Below are positions 20,209 through 29,836 of a stretch of 64,000 bases of DNA, piece after piece. The position numbers were made by a program, and so were the translations under genes. This DNA is from Enterobacter sp. RHBSTW-00175 (GTDB taxonomy: Bacteria; Pseudomonadota; Gammaproteobacteria; Enterobacterales; Enterobacteriaceae): positions 1,736,001 through 1,800,000 of the forward strand of contig NZ_CP055930.1 of NCBI RefSeq assembly GCF_013927005.1, in the 5' to 3' direction. How positions within the stretch are numbered: the stretch's first letter is position 1; every line of letters begins with the position of its first letter. Under the pieces are notes generated by a model. That model had not been told where the DNA came from. It ran no database searches and saw only the letters and a program-made list of their open reading frames with translations.

Positions 20209-21092
20209 TGGTAGCGCACCTTACTTTCGACATAACGGAACTGCACCACCGTAAGGATGATGACAAGGAACATCAGCACGACGGACTGCGCGGCAGAGGC
20301 CGAGAGATCCAGGCCGGCAAACCCTTCGCGGTAGATCTTATAGATAAGCGTGGTGGTCGCCTGCACCGGGCCACCGGCGGTGGCGGCATCGATCACCGGG
20401 AAGGTGTCGAAGAAGGCGTACACCAGGTTGACCACCAGCAGGAAGAAACTCACCGGGGCGATCAGCGGCAGCGCCAGCTTAAAGAAGCGACGGATCGGGC
20501 CTGCGCCATCAATCGCGGCCGCCTCAACCAGCGAGCGCGGAATGGATTGCAGCGCGGCAAAGAAGAACAGGAAGTTATAGCTGATCTGCTTCCATACAGA
20601 GGCGAACACCACCAGAAACATCGCCTGGCCACTGTTCTGCGCGTGGTTCCAGTCGTAGCCAAACTCCGCCAGAAAATGGGTAATCAGCCCGCGCCCCGGG
20701 TTAAACAGGAAGATCCACAGCACGGCGGCGACGGCAGGCGCAACAGCGTATGGCAGCAGCATTAACGTCTGATAAATACGGCTGCCACGCACCACATAAT
20801 CCACCAGCGCGGCAAAGAACAGCGAGGCGACAAGGCCGCTCACGGTCACCAGGGTGCTGAATTTGATCGTCGTCCAGAAGGCGTCGATATAGTAGCTGTC
20901 ATGCCACAGGGCTGCGAAGTTATCCAGGCCAACGAACTGGCTGGAAAGACCAAATGGATCAACGCTTTGCACCGAGTACCACAGCGCTTCGCCCGCAGGC
21001 CAGATAAAGAAGATGACGGTGATGACCAGTTGCGGCGCGACCAGCAGATACGGCAGCCAGCGCGAACGGAACACCGGACGGGATGATGACAT
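20205..21092 (-). CDS. ugpA: Glycerol-3-phosphate importer permease UgpA
   Basis: The partner permease of UgpE, 295 residues, six predicted membrane segments, with the EAA loop in [24 protein letters not shown]. It follows ugpB after a 113-base gap filled by paired palindromic repeats, which probably sets the high ratio of binding protein to permease. Confidence 0.96.
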   Translation of the reverse strand: MSSSRPVFRSRWLPYLLVAPQLVITVIFFIWPAGEALWYSVQSVDPFGLSSQFVGLDNFAALWHDSYYIDAFWTTIKFSTLVTVSGLVASLFFAALVDYVVRGSRIYQTLMLLPYAVAPAVAAVLWIFLFNPGRGLITHFLAEFGYDWNHAQNSGQAMFLVVFASVWKQISYNFLFFFAALQSIPRSLVEAAAIDGAGPIRRFFKLALPLIAPVSFFLLVVNLVYAFFDTFPVIDAATAGGPVQATTTLIYKIYREGFAGLDLSASAAQSVVLMFLVIILTVVQFRYVESKVRYQ

Positions 21093-21112
21093 AGGTTAGC
21101 TCAGGTTGGTTT

Positions 21113-21194
21113 CCCCTCACCCTAACCCTCTCCCCAAAGGGGCGAGGGGATAATTACACCCTCTCCCCAAAGGGGAGAGGGTCGGGGTGAGGGG
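21113..21194. repeat. Paired REP-like elements between ugpB and ugpA
   Basis: Two inverted palindromes around CCCTCTCCCCAAAGGGG, with outward CCCCTCACCC and GGGTGAGGGG tails. It lies inside the ugp operon just after ugpB, a position where REP/BIME elements stabilise the upstream message or cause partial termination (known for malE-malF; inferred here). Confidence 0.8.
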
Positions 21195-21205
21195 TAAGGT
21201 TTTAA

Positions 21206-22528
21206 TTACGATTTGGTCGACTGCTCAAAGCGGCGCAGCAGCTGGTTACCACGTTCTACCGCTGAATCCAGCGCCTGCTGTGGCGTTTTCTTGCCGGTCC
21301 ACACGCTTTCCAGCTCTTCATCGACGATGGTACGGATCTGCGGCATATTGCCCAGACGCAGACCTTTCGTGAACGGCAATGGCGGCTTGTTCAGCATCTG
21401 ACGCGTGGCGATATCCGCACCCGGGTTCTTGTCATAGAAGCCCTGCTGACGGGTCAGGTCATACGCGGCTTTGGTGATTGGCAGGTAGCCGGTCTTCTGG
21501 TGCCATTCGGCGGCATTTTCTGGCTTCGCCAGGAAATCCAGGAACTCGGCAACGCCTTTGTAAGTCCCGTTGTCTTTACCTTGCATCACCCACAGGCTTG
21601 CCCCGCCGATGATGGCGTTCTGCGGTGCGCCTTTCACGTCAGCGTCGTAAGGCATCATGCCCACGCCGTAGTTGAATTTGGCGTAATGACGGATATCCGC
21701 CAGCGAGCCGGAAGAGGCGGTAGTAATGGCGCAATCACCGTTGTAGAACTTCTCGGTGGATTCGTCTTTACGGCCGAAGTAGCTGAAATCGCCCTTCTTG
21801 TTCAGTTCTTCCAGCAGCGCGATGTGTTTCACCTGCTCTGGTTTGTTGAACTCCAGTACCGCGTCAGTGCCGTCGAAACCGTTGTTTTTGGTGGCAACCG
21901 GCAGGCCGTGCCAGGCGCTGAAGTTCTCAATCTGGATCCAGCCCTGCCAGCCACTCGCATAACCACACTTCATCCCCGCGGCTTTCAGCTTCGCGGTGTA
22001 CTCAGCCAGATCCTGCCAGGTTTTTGGCGGCTGCTCTGAATCTAAACCGGCTTTCTTGAAGGCGTCTTTGTTGTAGTACAGAACAGGGGTGGAGCTGTTA
22101 AACGGCTGAGACAGCAGGTGGCCGGTTTTGGAGTCGGTGTAGTAACCGGAAACGGTCGGCACGAACTGGGATTCGTCGAACTTGATACCCGCGTCTTTGA
22201 ACACTTCGTACACCGGTTTAATGGCTTTAGAAGCCATCATGGTGGCGGTGCCGACTTCATAAACCTGTAACAGTGCAGGCGCGTTGCCGGTACGGAAAGC
22301 AGCAATGCCCGCACTCAGGCTCTGCTCGTAGTTACCTTTGTACACCGGCACAATTTTGTAATCCGGGTGGGTGTCGTTGAAACGTTGCGCCAGGGAGTCA
22401 ACTTCTTTACCCAACTCCCCTTCCATGGAATGCCAGAACGGAATGGTGGTGACAGCCATTGCGTTCGTCGCAAAAGCCAGACCAATTGCCAGACCCAAAG
22501 CTGTGTGTCGTAACGATGTCATTGTCAT
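21206..22528 (-). CDS. ugpB: Glycerol-3-phosphate periplasmic binding protein
   Basis: Extracytoplasmic solute-binding protein of the Ugp importer, 440 residues (E. coli 438). The N-terminal signal peptide [25 protein letters not shown] is followed by [20 protein letters not shown], the start of the mature E. coli protein. It binds sn-glycerol-3-phosphate and glycerophosphodiesters. First gene of ugpBAECQ; Pho boxes lie upstream, so induction by phosphate starvation through PhoB is expected. Confidence 0.97.
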   Translation of the reverse strand: MTMTSLRHTALGLAIGLAFATNAMAVTTIPFWHSMEGELGKEVDSLAQRFNDTHPDYKIVPVYKGNYEQSLSAGIAAFRTGNAPALLQVYEVGTATMMASKAIKPVYEVFKDAGIKFDESQFVPTVSGYYTDSKTGHLLSQPFNSSTPVLYYNKDAFKKAGLDSEQPPKTWQDLAEYTAKLKAAGMKCGYASGWQGWIQIENFSAWHGLPVATKNNGFDGTDAVLEFNKPEQVKHIALLEELNKKGDFSYFGRKDESTEKFYNGDCAITTASSGSLADIRHYAKFNYGVGMMPYDADVKGAPQNAIIGGASLWVMQGKDNGTYKGVAEFLDFLAKPENAAEWHQKTGYLPITKAAYDLTRQQGFYDKNPGADIATRQMLNKPPLPFTKGLRLGNMPQIRTIVDEELESVWTGKKTPQQALDSAVERGNQLLRRFEQSTKS

Positions 22529-22582
22529 CTCTCTTATTGTGCCGGATGCGCGATATCACGCGTTTTATGCTCGCGAGGTAAC

Positions 22583-22635
22583 ATGACATGCTCGAATGAC
22601 AGAAAAATAACTGTTTATTTACAGAATGATGACAA
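22583..22635 (-). promoter_or_regulatory. Candidate Pho boxes upstream of ugpB
   Basis: On the minus strand TTGTCATCATTCTGTAAA (22618-22635) is an 18-base Pho box with half-sites eleven bases apart. A second CTGTCAT, with ATGTCAT 13 bases on, lies at 22583-22602 closer to the gene. The known PhoB box is two CTGTCAT-like repeats with an 11-base period, so the first is a good match and the second is imperfect in spacing. Confidence 0.65.
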
Positions 22636-22722
22636 CAAAGCGTCAGGGGGATGATGGTTGTGTGAAGGGGATTGGGGTTTGGTTTGGGTGCGGTCTGGTG
22701 CCCTCACCCCGGCCCTCTCCCA

Positions 22723-24007
22723 TGTACGGTCCGGGGACATGGTAGACAGGTGTTCGGGGACATGGTGAACACTTTTTAACATCCTTTACCCATGGTGATC
22801 GACTTTTTCTTCAGGTCGATCACCCCCACTTTCGTGCTGTACCACCACACCTCGTAGCTGCCGTCTTCCTGCATCTCCTTCAGCCCGACCCGTTCTCCCC
22901 TGAACGCCTTGCCTGCGCTCAGACTTACCCCTTTCACGCTCAGCTTTCCGCTGATATCCACTTTCCTGACCATCACGCCCTCGTCGTATTCCGGGGGCGT
23001 GGTGTTGCCGCTGTACTGCCGCTCTGACGGCTTATACCGCGACCCCGGTACCGCCATATCCAGCGCCTCATGCGGGCGTTCAAGGTTATAGACTGTCCGC
23101 CAGTGGTCGAAGGCGCGCTGCAGTTCGCCCCCGCTCGCGAACCACTTCCCCTGCAGCACTTCTGCCTTCAGGCTCCGGTGAAAACGCTCCAGCTTACCCT
23201 GCGTCTGCGGATGATACGGCCGGGAGTGCCCCACCCGGATACCCAGACGCATCAGCCACAGCTCCAGCGCCGTCCAGGTGCCGGTGGTGTCTCCCCACGG
23301 AGAACCGTTGTCCATCGTCATCCGGTCCGGCAGGCCGTAGCGCTCAAACACGCTGACCAGCTGCTGCTGCACGGTCTCGCGCCGTTCATCGGTACAGTGC
23401 GCCAGGCACAGGGAAAATCGGGAGTGGTCGTCCAGCAGGGTGAGCGGATGGCAGCGGCCGCCTCCAAAGGGAAAGTGGCCCTTAAAATCCATCTGCCAGA
23501 GGCGGTTCGGCGCGTCATGTTCGAACCGTCCCGTGGCGGGAATGCCCGGTGAAGTGCCCGGCAGCAGACCGTGACGGGCCATGAGGTTATGGACGGTGCT
23601 GAAGGCGGGCATGGTGTGCCCCTGGTCTTCCAGCCAGCGCTTTATCTTGCGTGCGCCCCAGCGTTCATGGCGGTCATGCGCCATACGCAGCAGGGCAGTG
23701 ATGTCGTCAGATGAGCGGTTCGGGGAATGGTGCGGTATGCGCGGGCGGTCCTGAAGGCCGGAGGCCCCTTCCTCCGCCCAGCGGCGAAGCCACTTATAGC
23801 CGGTGGCAGGTGAAATGCCGAAGCGACGGCAGAGGGAACGGATGTTCGCCCCGTCCTGCGAGGCGAACAAAACAAACTCGGTACGTAATGACATGGTATC
23901 TCTCGCATCCCAGGACATAAGCGACTCCATAAACGGGTTCTTATGCCTTAGTTGTAAGTGTCTACCATGTCCCCGAACAAGTGTTCACTATGTCCCCGGA
24001 CCGTACA
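22723..24007 (-). mobile_element. IS481-family insertion sequence, copy 2 (1285 bp, inverted)
   Basis: Same length, terminal repeats (TGTACGGTCC / GGACCGTACA) and doubled subterminal motifs as the copy at 7470-8754, but in opposite orientation. Flanking duplication is CCCA (22719-22722 and 24008-24011), four bases rather than five. It lies between the ugpB promoter region and the livF terminator, so no gene is disrupted. Confidence 0.93.
22776..23918 (-). CDS. IS481-family DDE transposase, copy 2
   Basis: The translated product is identical to that of the first copy: N-terminal HTH regions, rve core with the DDE triad, about 380 residues. The start is chosen by the same GGAG spacing. Together with copy 1 it brackets about 14 kb in inverted orientation. 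Confidence 0.93.
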   Translation of the reverse strand: MSWDARDTMSLRTEFVLFASQDGANIRSLCRRFGISPATGYKWLRRWAEEGASGLQDRPRIPHHSPNRSSDDITALLRMAHDRHERWGARKIKRWLEDQGHTMPAFSTVHNLMARHGLLPGTSPGIPATGRFEHDAPNRLWQMDFKGHFPFGGGRCHPLTLLDDHSRFSLCLAHCTDERRETVQQQLVSVFERYGLPDRMTMDNGSPWGDTTGTWTALELWLMRLGIRVGHSRPYHPQTQGKLERFHRSLKAEVLQGKWFASGGELQRAFDHWRTVYNLERPHEALDMAVPGSRYKPSERQYSGNTTPPEYDEGVMVRKVDISGKLSVKGVSLSAGKAFRGERVGLKEMQEDGSYEVWWYSTKVGVIDLKKKSITMGKGC

Positions 24008-24033
24008 CCCACGGGGAGAGGGAGAAAACACTA

Positions 24034-24062
24034 AAAAAGGCAACGTGCGTTGCCTTTTTGCT
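24034..24062 (-). terminator. Terminator of the livKHMGF operon
   Basis: AAAAAAGGCAACG-TG-CGTTGCCTTTTTG, a stem with A and T flanks, directly after the livF stop codon. It belongs to the GGCAAC/GTTGCC family and again adjoins a REP-like repeat. Confidence 0.85.
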
Positions 24063-24067
24063 TTTAC

Positions 24068-24781
24068 CTAGCCGCCTAAATACGCACTCCGCACCGCTTC
24101 GTTGGCCAGCAGCGCATCGCCGGTATCGGATAGCACGACGTGACCGTTCTCCAGCACGTAGCCGCGGTCGGCGAGTTTCAACGCCTGATTGGCGTTCTGC
24201 TCGACGAGGAAGATGGTCATCCCTTCTTTACGCAGCTGTTCGATGGTGTCGAAAATCTGCTGGATGATGATCGGCGCAAGACCGAGCGACGGTTCATCAA
24301 GCAGCAGCAAACGTGGCTGGCTCATTAGCGCACGGCCAATCGCCAGCATCTGCTGTTCACCGCCGGACATGGTGCCTGCACGCTGAATACGCCGCTCCCA
24401 CAGGCGTGGGAAGAGTTCATACACTCGCTTGATACGGGTCTGGAACTGGTCACGGTCGGCAAAGAAGCCGCCCATCGCCAGGTTCTCTTCCACCGTCATA
24501 CGCGAAAACACACGACGCCCTTCAGGGACAATCGCCACCGCTTCACGCATGATTTTGGCGGTCTGCCAGTCGGTAATATCTTTGCCATCAAACACAATCC
24601 GCCCGCTGGTGGCACGCGGATCGCCGCACAGGGTGCCGAGCAGCGTGGTTTTACCTGCGCCGTTCGCCCCAATCAGGGTAACGATTTCACCCTGATTGAT
24701 ATGCAGGCTGACATCATGCAGCGCCTGAATCTTGCCGTAGTGGGCACTTACATTGTCAAACGTTAACATCGCTTTTTCCAT
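24068..24781 (-). CDS. livF: Branched-chain amino acid importer ATPase LivF
   Basis: ABC ATPase of the high-affinity leucine/isoleucine/valine importer (LIV-I/LS). From the ATG at 24781 it has 237 residues (MEKAMLTFDNVSAHYGKIQA), with Walker A GANGAGKTTLLG, signature MSGGEQQMLAIGRALM and Walker B RLLLLDEPSLGLAP. An alternative ATG at 24799 overlaps the livG stop and adds six residues (MGASHK); GGGGGCGA before 24781 and the E. coli start favour the shorter form. Last gene of the operon. Confidence 0.95.
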   Translation of the reverse strand: MEKAMLTFDNVSAHYGKIQALHDVSLHINQGEIVTLIGANGAGKTTLLGTLCGDPRATSGRIVFDGKDITDWQTAKIMREAVAIVPEGRRVFSRMTVEENLAMGGFFADRDQFQTRIKRVYELFPRLWERRIQRAGTMSGGEQQMLAIGRALMSQPRLLLLDEPSLGLAPIIIQQIFDTIEQLRKEGMTIFLVEQNANQALKLADRGYVLENGHVVLSDTGDALLANEAVRSAYLGG

Positions 24782-24798
24782 CTTATGGCTCGCCCCCA

Positions 24799-25566
24799 TT
24801 ATGCTTCACCTAAATAGGCGCGGATCACGTCCGGGTTGTTGCGGATCTCTTCCGGCGTCCCGTTAGCCAGCGGCGTGCCCTGGTTTACCACGTAGATACG
24901 GTCAGAAATGCCCATCACCAGCTTCATATCATGCTCAATCAGCAGAATGGTGGTGTCATGATGATCGCGCAGCTCGGCAATCAGCTCGTCCAGCTCTTTG
25001 GTCTCTTTCGGGTTCAGACCGGCCGCCGGTTCATCGAGCATCAGGATTTCCGGCTGTGTCACCATGCAGCGCACGATTTCAAGACGACGCTGATCACCGT
25101 AGGCCAGGTTACTCGCCTGACGGTTAGCGTGCTGAAGCAGACCAATACGATCAAGCCAGGTGGCCGCTCTGTCGAGGGCTTCGCTCTGTGCGCGACGGAA
25201 GGCTGGCGTTTTCAGCAAACCGGAGAACAGACCGGATTTCAGCTGCTGATGTTGCGCCACCAGCAGGTTCTCAATCACCGTCATTTCACGGAACAGACGC
25301 ACGTGCTGGAAGGTACGCACCACGCCCATACGCGCAATCTGCTGACCCGGCAGTCCTTCCAGGTGCTGGTCGCGCAGCATGATGGTGCCGCCCGTCGGCT
25401 TGTAGAAGCCGGTCAGGCAGTTGAAGACCGTGGTTTTCCCCGCGCCGTTCGGGCCAATCAGGGAGACAATCTCTTTTTTGTGCAGATCCAGATTCACGTT
25501 GTTGACCGCCAGCAGGCCGCCAAAACGCATCATCAGACCGTTAACGGATAATAATGGCTGACTCAT
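24799..25566 (-). CDS. livG: Branched-chain amino acid importer ATPase LivG
   Basis: Second ATPase of the LIV importer, 255 residues, with Walker [17 protein letters not shown], Walker [14 protein letters not shown] and a signature-like region [16 protein letters not shown] (the degenerate signature usual in LivG). It overlaps livM by four bases (ATGA). Its C-terminus AYLGEA runs up to the livF start region. Confidence 0.96.
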   Translation of the reverse strand: MSQPLLSVNGLMMRFGGLLAVNNVNLDLHKKEIVSLIGPNGAGKTTVFNCLTGFYKPTGGTIMLRDQHLEGLPGQQIARMGVVRTFQHVRLFREMTVIENLLVAQHQQLKSGLFSGLLKTPAFRRAQSEALDRAATWLDRIGLLQHANRQASNLAYGDQRRLEIVRCMVTQPEILMLDEPAAGLNPKETKELDELIAELRDHHDTTILLIEHDMKLVMGISDRIYVVNQGTPLANGTPEEIRNNPDVIRAYLGEA

Positions 25567-26840
25567 GCCTGCTCTCCTTTCGCTTGCCCGTTTTTCAGCT
25601 TCAACTGTGGACGGGTCATCGGCAGCAAGCCCTGCGGACGCCAGATCATCATCAGCACCATCAAACCACCCAGCATCAACATGCTGTACTCGTTAAAGTC
25701 ACGCATCAGCTCACGGGAGACCACCAGCAGAATGGCGGCAAGGATAACGGCGAACTGCGAGCCCATCCCACCGAGCACCACAATCGCCAGCACGAAGGCG
25801 GATTCGGCAAAGGTGAAGGATTCCGGGCTGACAAAGCCCTGACGCGCAGCAAACAGCGTCCCGGCAAAACCAGCAAACGCGGCGCTGATGGTAAATGCCG
25901 TCAGCTTGATACGGGTCGGGTTCAGACCCAGAGAACGACAGGCAATCTCATCTTCGCGCAGCGCTTCCCACGCGCGGCCCAGCGGCATCCGCAGCAGGCG
26001 GTTAATCACGAACAGGGTAATCACTACCAGCAGCAGTGCCACCAGATAGAGCCAGATGACACGGTCAGACGGATCGTATTTCACCCCGAAGAAATTGCTG
26101 AAGGTATCCCAGCCGCCTTCACGCGCGGTGCGGCTGAATTCCAGGCCAAAGAAGGTCGGTTTCGGGATCTGGCTGATACCGTTCGGGCCACCGGTTACTT
26201 CGGTGTTGTTAAGCAGCAGGATACGGACGATTTCGCCGAAGCCTAAGGTCACAATCGCCAGGTAGTCACCGCGCAGGCGCAGTACCGGGAAGCCCAGCAG
26301 GAAGCCCGCAGCAGCAGAGACCAGCCCCGCCAGTGGCAAACAGGTCCAGAAGCCCAGGCCGTAATAGTGGTTCAGCAGTGCAAAGGTGTAGGCACCGATG
26401 GCATAGAAACCGCCGTAACCCAGTACCAGCAGGCCAGACAAACCTACAACCACGTTCAGACCCAGGCCCAGAATCACGTAGATCATGGTCAGGGTGGCAA
26501 TGTCTACCGTACCGCGTGATACCACGAACGGCCAGGCAACAGCCGCGACCAGCAGCGCCACGAGGAACAACTTCTGCTTAACGGTTGAGCCATCGATAGC
26601 AGGGAGAACGAATTTCGGGCCAGAGACGTTTTTCAGCGTCTTCTGGAACACCGGACGCAGCAGCTGGAACAGGAACACCACCGCAGTGCCGATAAACACC
26701 CACTGCCAGCGGATGTCGGCGGCGGTATCCACCACCAGCTTAGTGCCATCCAGCTCTAACTGAACGCCCATAAAGACGCCCGCCAGCACGAAGAACATGG
26801 CGGCAGAGAGCAGCGCCATTGCAAAATGCATCGGTTTCAT
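25563..26840 (-). CDS. livM: Branched-chain amino acid importer permease LivM
   Basis: Permease subunit, 425 residues, as in E. coli. An N-terminal hydrophobic extension precedes the core permease with about ten membrane segments. Coupling-loop sequence is [20 protein letters not shown]. It overlaps livH and livG by four bases each. Confidence 0.96.
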   Translation of the reverse strand: MKPMHFAMALLSAAMFFVLAGVFMGVQLELDGTKLVVDTAADIRWQWVFIGTAVVFLFQLLRPVFQKTLKNVSGPKFVLPAIDGSTVKQKLFLVALLVAAVAWPFVVSRGTVDIATLTMIYVILGLGLNVVVGLSGLLVLGYGGFYAIGAYTFALLNHYYGLGFWTCLPLAGLVSAAAGFLLGFPVLRLRGDYLAIVTLGFGEIVRILLLNNTEVTGGPNGISQIPKPTFFGLEFSRTAREGGWDTFSNFFGVKYDPSDRVIWLYLVALLLVVITLFVINRLLRMPLGRAWEALREDEIACRSLGLNPTRIKLTAFTISAAFAGFAGTLFAARQGFVSPESFTFAESAFVLAIVVLGGMGSQFAVILAAILLVVSRELMRDFNEYSMLMLGGLMVLMMIWRPQGLLPMTRPQLKLKNGQAKGEQA

Positions 26841-27763
26841 ACTTTCTCTACCTCCGGACGGCCCAGAATACCGGTAGGCATTACCAGCAGAACCAGAATC
26901 AGCAGGGCAAACGACACCACATCTTTGTATTCAGTGCTCAGATACGCCGAGGAGAGTGCTTCAGCCACGCCAAGGATCAGGCCGCCGATCATCGCACCAG
27001 GAATACTGCCGATACCGCCAAGTACCGCTGCGGTGAAAGCTTTCATCCCGGCCATAAAACCGATATACGGGTTGATAACACCGTAGAACTGGCCGAGCAG
27101 CACGCCCGCCACCGCCGCCATCGCCGCACCAATCACGAAGGTGAGCGCAATCACGCGGTCAGTGTTGATACCGAGCAGGCTCGCCATTTTCAGGTCTTCA
27201 GCGCAGGCACGGCAGGCGCGCCCCATGCGGGAATAACGAATGAACAAGGTCAGCGCCAGCATCGCAACAAAGGTGACGATCCAGATAACCAGCTGCATGG
27301 TGGTAATAGACGCAGAGAAGTTGTCGCTCGCTCCTACAATCCACTGGCCGTTAAACAGGCTTGGCAGCGCCACATCGCGCGAACCTTCGGTCAGGCTGAC
27401 GTAGTTTTGCAGGAAGATGGACATACCGATGGCAGAGATCAGCGCAATCAGACGCTTGGAGCTACGTACTGGCCGGTAAGCCACACGCTCAATGCTCCAG
27501 CCGTAGGCGCTGGCAACCACAATCGCCCCCACGAACCCGGCGGCAACCAGCAGCCAGCTGCTGTCGATCCCCATCATCATCAGCGCGGCGATAATCATAA
27601 AGGAGACATAACTGCCGATCATGTACACCTCGCCGTGGGCGAAGTTGATCATGCCGATAATGCCGTAAACCATCGTATAACCGATGGCGATCAGTGCGTA
27701 GGTGCTTCCCAGCGTGACGCCGTTAAACATCTGCTGCAAGAAATAGAGAAACTGCTCGGACAT
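26837..27763 (-). CDS. livH: Branched-chain amino acid importer permease LivH
   Basis: Permease subunit, 308 residues from the ATG at 27763 ([20 protein letters not shown]), preceded by AAGG at seven bases. An upstream TTG would add only two residues. The coupling loop is [20 protein letters not shown]. It overlaps livM by four bases and lies downstream of livK across a short GC-rich hairpin. Confidence 0.96.
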   Translation of the reverse strand: MSEQFLYFLQQMFNGVTLGSTYALIAIGYTMVYGIIGMINFAHGEVYMIGSYVSFMIIAALMMMGIDSSWLLVAAGFVGAIVVASAYGWSIERVAYRPVRSSKRLIALISAIGMSIFLQNYVSLTEGSRDVALPSLFNGQWIVGASDNFSASITTMQLVIWIVTFVAMLALTLFIRYSRMGRACRACAEDLKMASLLGINTDRVIALTFVIGAAMAAVAGVLLGQFYGVINPYIGFMAGMKAFTAAVLGGIGSIPGAMIGGLILGVAEALSSAYLSTEYKDVVSFALLILVLLVMPTGILGRPEVEKV

Positions 27764-27781
27764 ATGCAAACCTTTTTATAC

Positions 27782-27801
27782 CCGCCCGGACGCCCGGGCG
27801 G
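27782..27801 (-). promoter_or_regulatory. GC-rich hairpin between livK and livH
   Basis: CCGCCCG / CGGGCGG, a seven-base stem with a six-base loop and no T-run, in the 46-base gap. Probably stabilises the livK message or lowers read-through into livHMGF (inference from position). Confidence 0.5.
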
Positions 27802-27809
27802 TGGGATAA

Positions 27810-28919
27810 TTATTTGGCGACCGAAGACGAACCGTCGGCGTGCCACTTAAAGACACCAAATTCAAATCCCTTCAGATCGCCTTTCTCATCCCAGTTCAGC
27901 GGCCCAATCACGGTGTTCGCCCCGTGAGCTTTTAAATCTTTCACTAAATCCAGCGGCTCTTTGCTGTCGGTACGTTCCAGTGCGGTTGCCAGAGACTGCA
28001 CAGCAGCATAGGTGATCCACACATACGGACCGCTCGGATCTTTCTTCTGCGCTTTGAGCGCATCTACGATAGTCTTATTCGCCGGATCCTGGTCATAGCG
28101 TTTTGGCATCGTCACCAGCATCCCTTCCGCCGCATCACCTGCGATGTTAGAGAGTGACGCGTTACCTACCCCTTCCGGGCCCATAAACTGGGTTTTCAGG
28201 CCGGTGCCGCGCGCCTGGCGTAACATCTGGCCCATTTCCGGGTAGTAGCCACCGTAATACACGAAGTCGATATTTTCTTTTTGCAGGCGGGCAATCAGCG
28301 CCGAGAAGTCTTTCTCGCCTGCGGTGATGCCATCAAAGAACACAATATTCGCGCCGCCTTTTTTCAGGCCATCCTGTACGGAGCGCGCCAGACCTTCGCC
28401 GTATTGCTGCTTGTCATGAATAATGGCAATGCGCTTTGGCTTCACGTTTTCGAGGATAAATTTGGCGGCCGTTGGCCCCTGAGAGGAGTCCAGACCTGCG
28501 GTACGCATGATGTGCTGGTAACCGCGTTGAGTCAGTTCCGGGTTAGTCGCACCTGGGGTAATCATCAGAATGCCTTCGTCTTCATAGATATCAGACGCAG
28601 GCTGCGTGGATGAGGAGCAAAGATGGCCGATGACGTACTGAATGCCGTCGTTAACGATTTTGTTGGCGACCGCGACAGCTTGTTTCGGATCGCAGGCGTC
28701 GTCATATTCCACCCCGACCAGTTTGTCGCCCTTGATACCACCTTTGGCGTTGATGTCTTTAATCGCCTGGCGCGCACCGTTGAACTCCATATCGCCCCAC
28801 TGAGCAACCGGACCGGACATTGCACCTACCACAGCAACTTTAATATCTTCCGCCATAGCTGCATGTGAAATCGCCAGTGCAACTATCCCCGCGACTAACG
28901 TCTTCGCGTTCCTTTTCAT
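27810..28919 (-). CDS. livK: Leucine-specific periplasmic binding protein LivK
   Basis: Extracytoplasmic binding protein specific for leucine, 369 residues from the ATG at 28919 ([20 protein letters not shown] with cleavage after AMA), mature start [20 protein letters not shown]. The open frame extends 20 codons upstream without similarity. It is a paralogue of LivJ at 29837-30937 and shares most of its sequence, including [20 protein letters not shown]. First gene of livKHMGF. Confidence 0.95.
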   Translation of the reverse strand: MKRNAKTLVAGIVALAISHAAMAEDIKVAVVGAMSGPVAQWGDMEFNGARQAIKDINAKGGIKGDKLVGVEYDDACDPKQAVAVANKIVNDGIQYVIGHLCSSSTQPASDIYEDEGILMITPGATNPELTQRGYQHIMRTAGLDSSQGPTAAKFILENVKPKRIAIIHDKQQYGEGLARSVQDGLKKGGANIVFFDGITAGEKDFSALIARLQKENIDFVYYGGYYPEMGQMLRQARGTGLKTQFMGPEGVGNASLSNIAGDAAEGMLVTMPKRYDQDPANKTIVDALKAQKKDPSGPYVWITYAAVQSLATALERTDSKEPLDLVKDLKAHGANTVIGPLNWDEKGDLKGFEFGVFKWHADGSSSVAK

Positions 28920-29342
28920 CTCTGAATCCCCATTCGTGATGTTGTGTATATATTTTGTTTTATTATGGTTAAAAAGCATTCTGTACTTTTAATGAACAAC
29001 GCTATTTTTACCAGTGCCTTTAATGGTTTAGCGCAGTTTTTTGTCAAAAACCAGACTAAAATCTCTATTTTTCAGGCGATTAAGCAAAGATAATATTCTG
29101 AAATCAGGCAGAGATAAACAAATAAAAGTACGGTTTGCAGCATAAAATAACGGTACAAAGCGCCGAATAAATCGCTACTCTTTAGGTTAAAATTCTGCTT
29201 GTTTTTCGATCCATGTGTTTTCGAACTGCACATTGTGACGCCGAAAAACTAATCGCCTGGTAAATGGTTTAAAAAGAGGAAGCCGCTGGCTGAATAAATT
29301 GAGTACACTGCGCATACTCTTTTTGATTTGGACAAGCAGCTA
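28920..29342. promoter_or_regulatory. Divergent regulatory region livK / panM
   Basis: 423 bases, AT-rich, with no open frame of note. It must hold the livK promoter and leader (in E. coli under Lrp and leucine control) and the panM promoter. I cannot assign specific binding sites. Confidence 0.4.
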
Positions 29343-29726
29343 ATGAAACTGACTATCATCCGTCTGGTGACCTTTAGCGATCAGGATCATATCGACCTGG
29401 GCAAGATCTGGCCGGAATATTCCCCTTCATCACTGACCGTTGACGAGACGCACCGTATTTATGCCGCACGCTTTAATGAGCGTCTGCTGGCGGCCGTGCG
29501 CGTGACGCTGAGCGGGACAGAAGGTGCGCTCGATTCACTGCGCGTGCGTGATGCCACCCGCCGTCGCGGTGTGGGGCAGTATTTGATTGAAGAAGTGATC
29601 CGCGAAAACCCGAGCGTGACCTCCTGGTGGATGGCCGACGTGGGCGTAGAAGACCGCAGCGTGATGGCGGCATTTATGCAGGCGTTAGGGTTTACGGCAC
29701 AGGAAAATGGGTGGGAAAAGCGCTAG
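29343..29726 (+). CDS. panM: PanD maturation factor PanM (PanZ)
   Basis: GNAT-fold protein without ordinary acetyltransferase activity that binds acetyl-CoA and triggers self-cleavage of pro-PanD, and in the CoA-bound form also inhibits PanD, so it sets beta-alanine and CoA supply. 127 residues from the ATG at 29343 (MKLTIIRLVTFSDQDHID), with RRRGVGQYLIEEV as the acetyl-CoA loop. A TTG 15 bases upstream is in frame but unsupported. Located between livK and livJ as in E. coli. Confidence 0.94.
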   Translation: MKLTIIRLVTFSDQDHIDLGKIWPEYSPSSLTVDETHRIYAARFNERLLAAVRVTLSGTEGALDSLRVRDATRRRGVGQYLIEEVIRENPSVTSWWMADVGVEDRSVMAAFMQALGFTAQENGWEKR

Positions 29727-29739
29727 GTTTGGTTTGTGC

Positions 29740-29795
29740 GGCCTGATACGTGCGGCCTGATGCCCTCACCCCGGCCCTCTCCCACGGGGAGAGGC
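29740..29795. repeat. Intact REP-like palindromic element
   Basis: Contains GTGCGGCCTGAT twice, then GCCCTCACCCCGGCCCTCTC and CCACGGGGAGAGG. This uninterrupted copy shows the target that both IS481 copies entered. Confidence 0.8.
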
Positions 29796-29806
29796 GGCAA
29801 CCACTA

Positions 29807-29832
29807 AAATGGCAACCTTAAGGTTGCCATTT
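29807..29832. terminator. Terminator between panM and livJ
   Basis: A perfect 26-base palindrome of two 13-base arms centred at CTTAAG (AAATGGCAACC ... GGTTGCCATTT), ending four bases before the livJ stop. Serves both convergent genes. Confidence 0.8.
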
Positions 29833-29836
29833 GCGT

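Larger units (their letters stand above)
22700..24022. repeat. REP-like palindrome, split by the second IS481 copy
   Basis: The left part GCCCTCACCCCGGCCCTCTC plus CCA (to 22722) and the right part CCCACGGGGAGAGGG (from 24008) rebuild the same palindrome that the first IS copy interrupted. The element sits at the same point of the repeat. Confidence 0.8.

Noticed and set aside
7470..24007. Composite transposon made of the two IS481 copies
   Set aside because: The bracketed genes are conserved housekeeping genes in ancestral order, and each IS has its own short target duplication, so they inserted separately.
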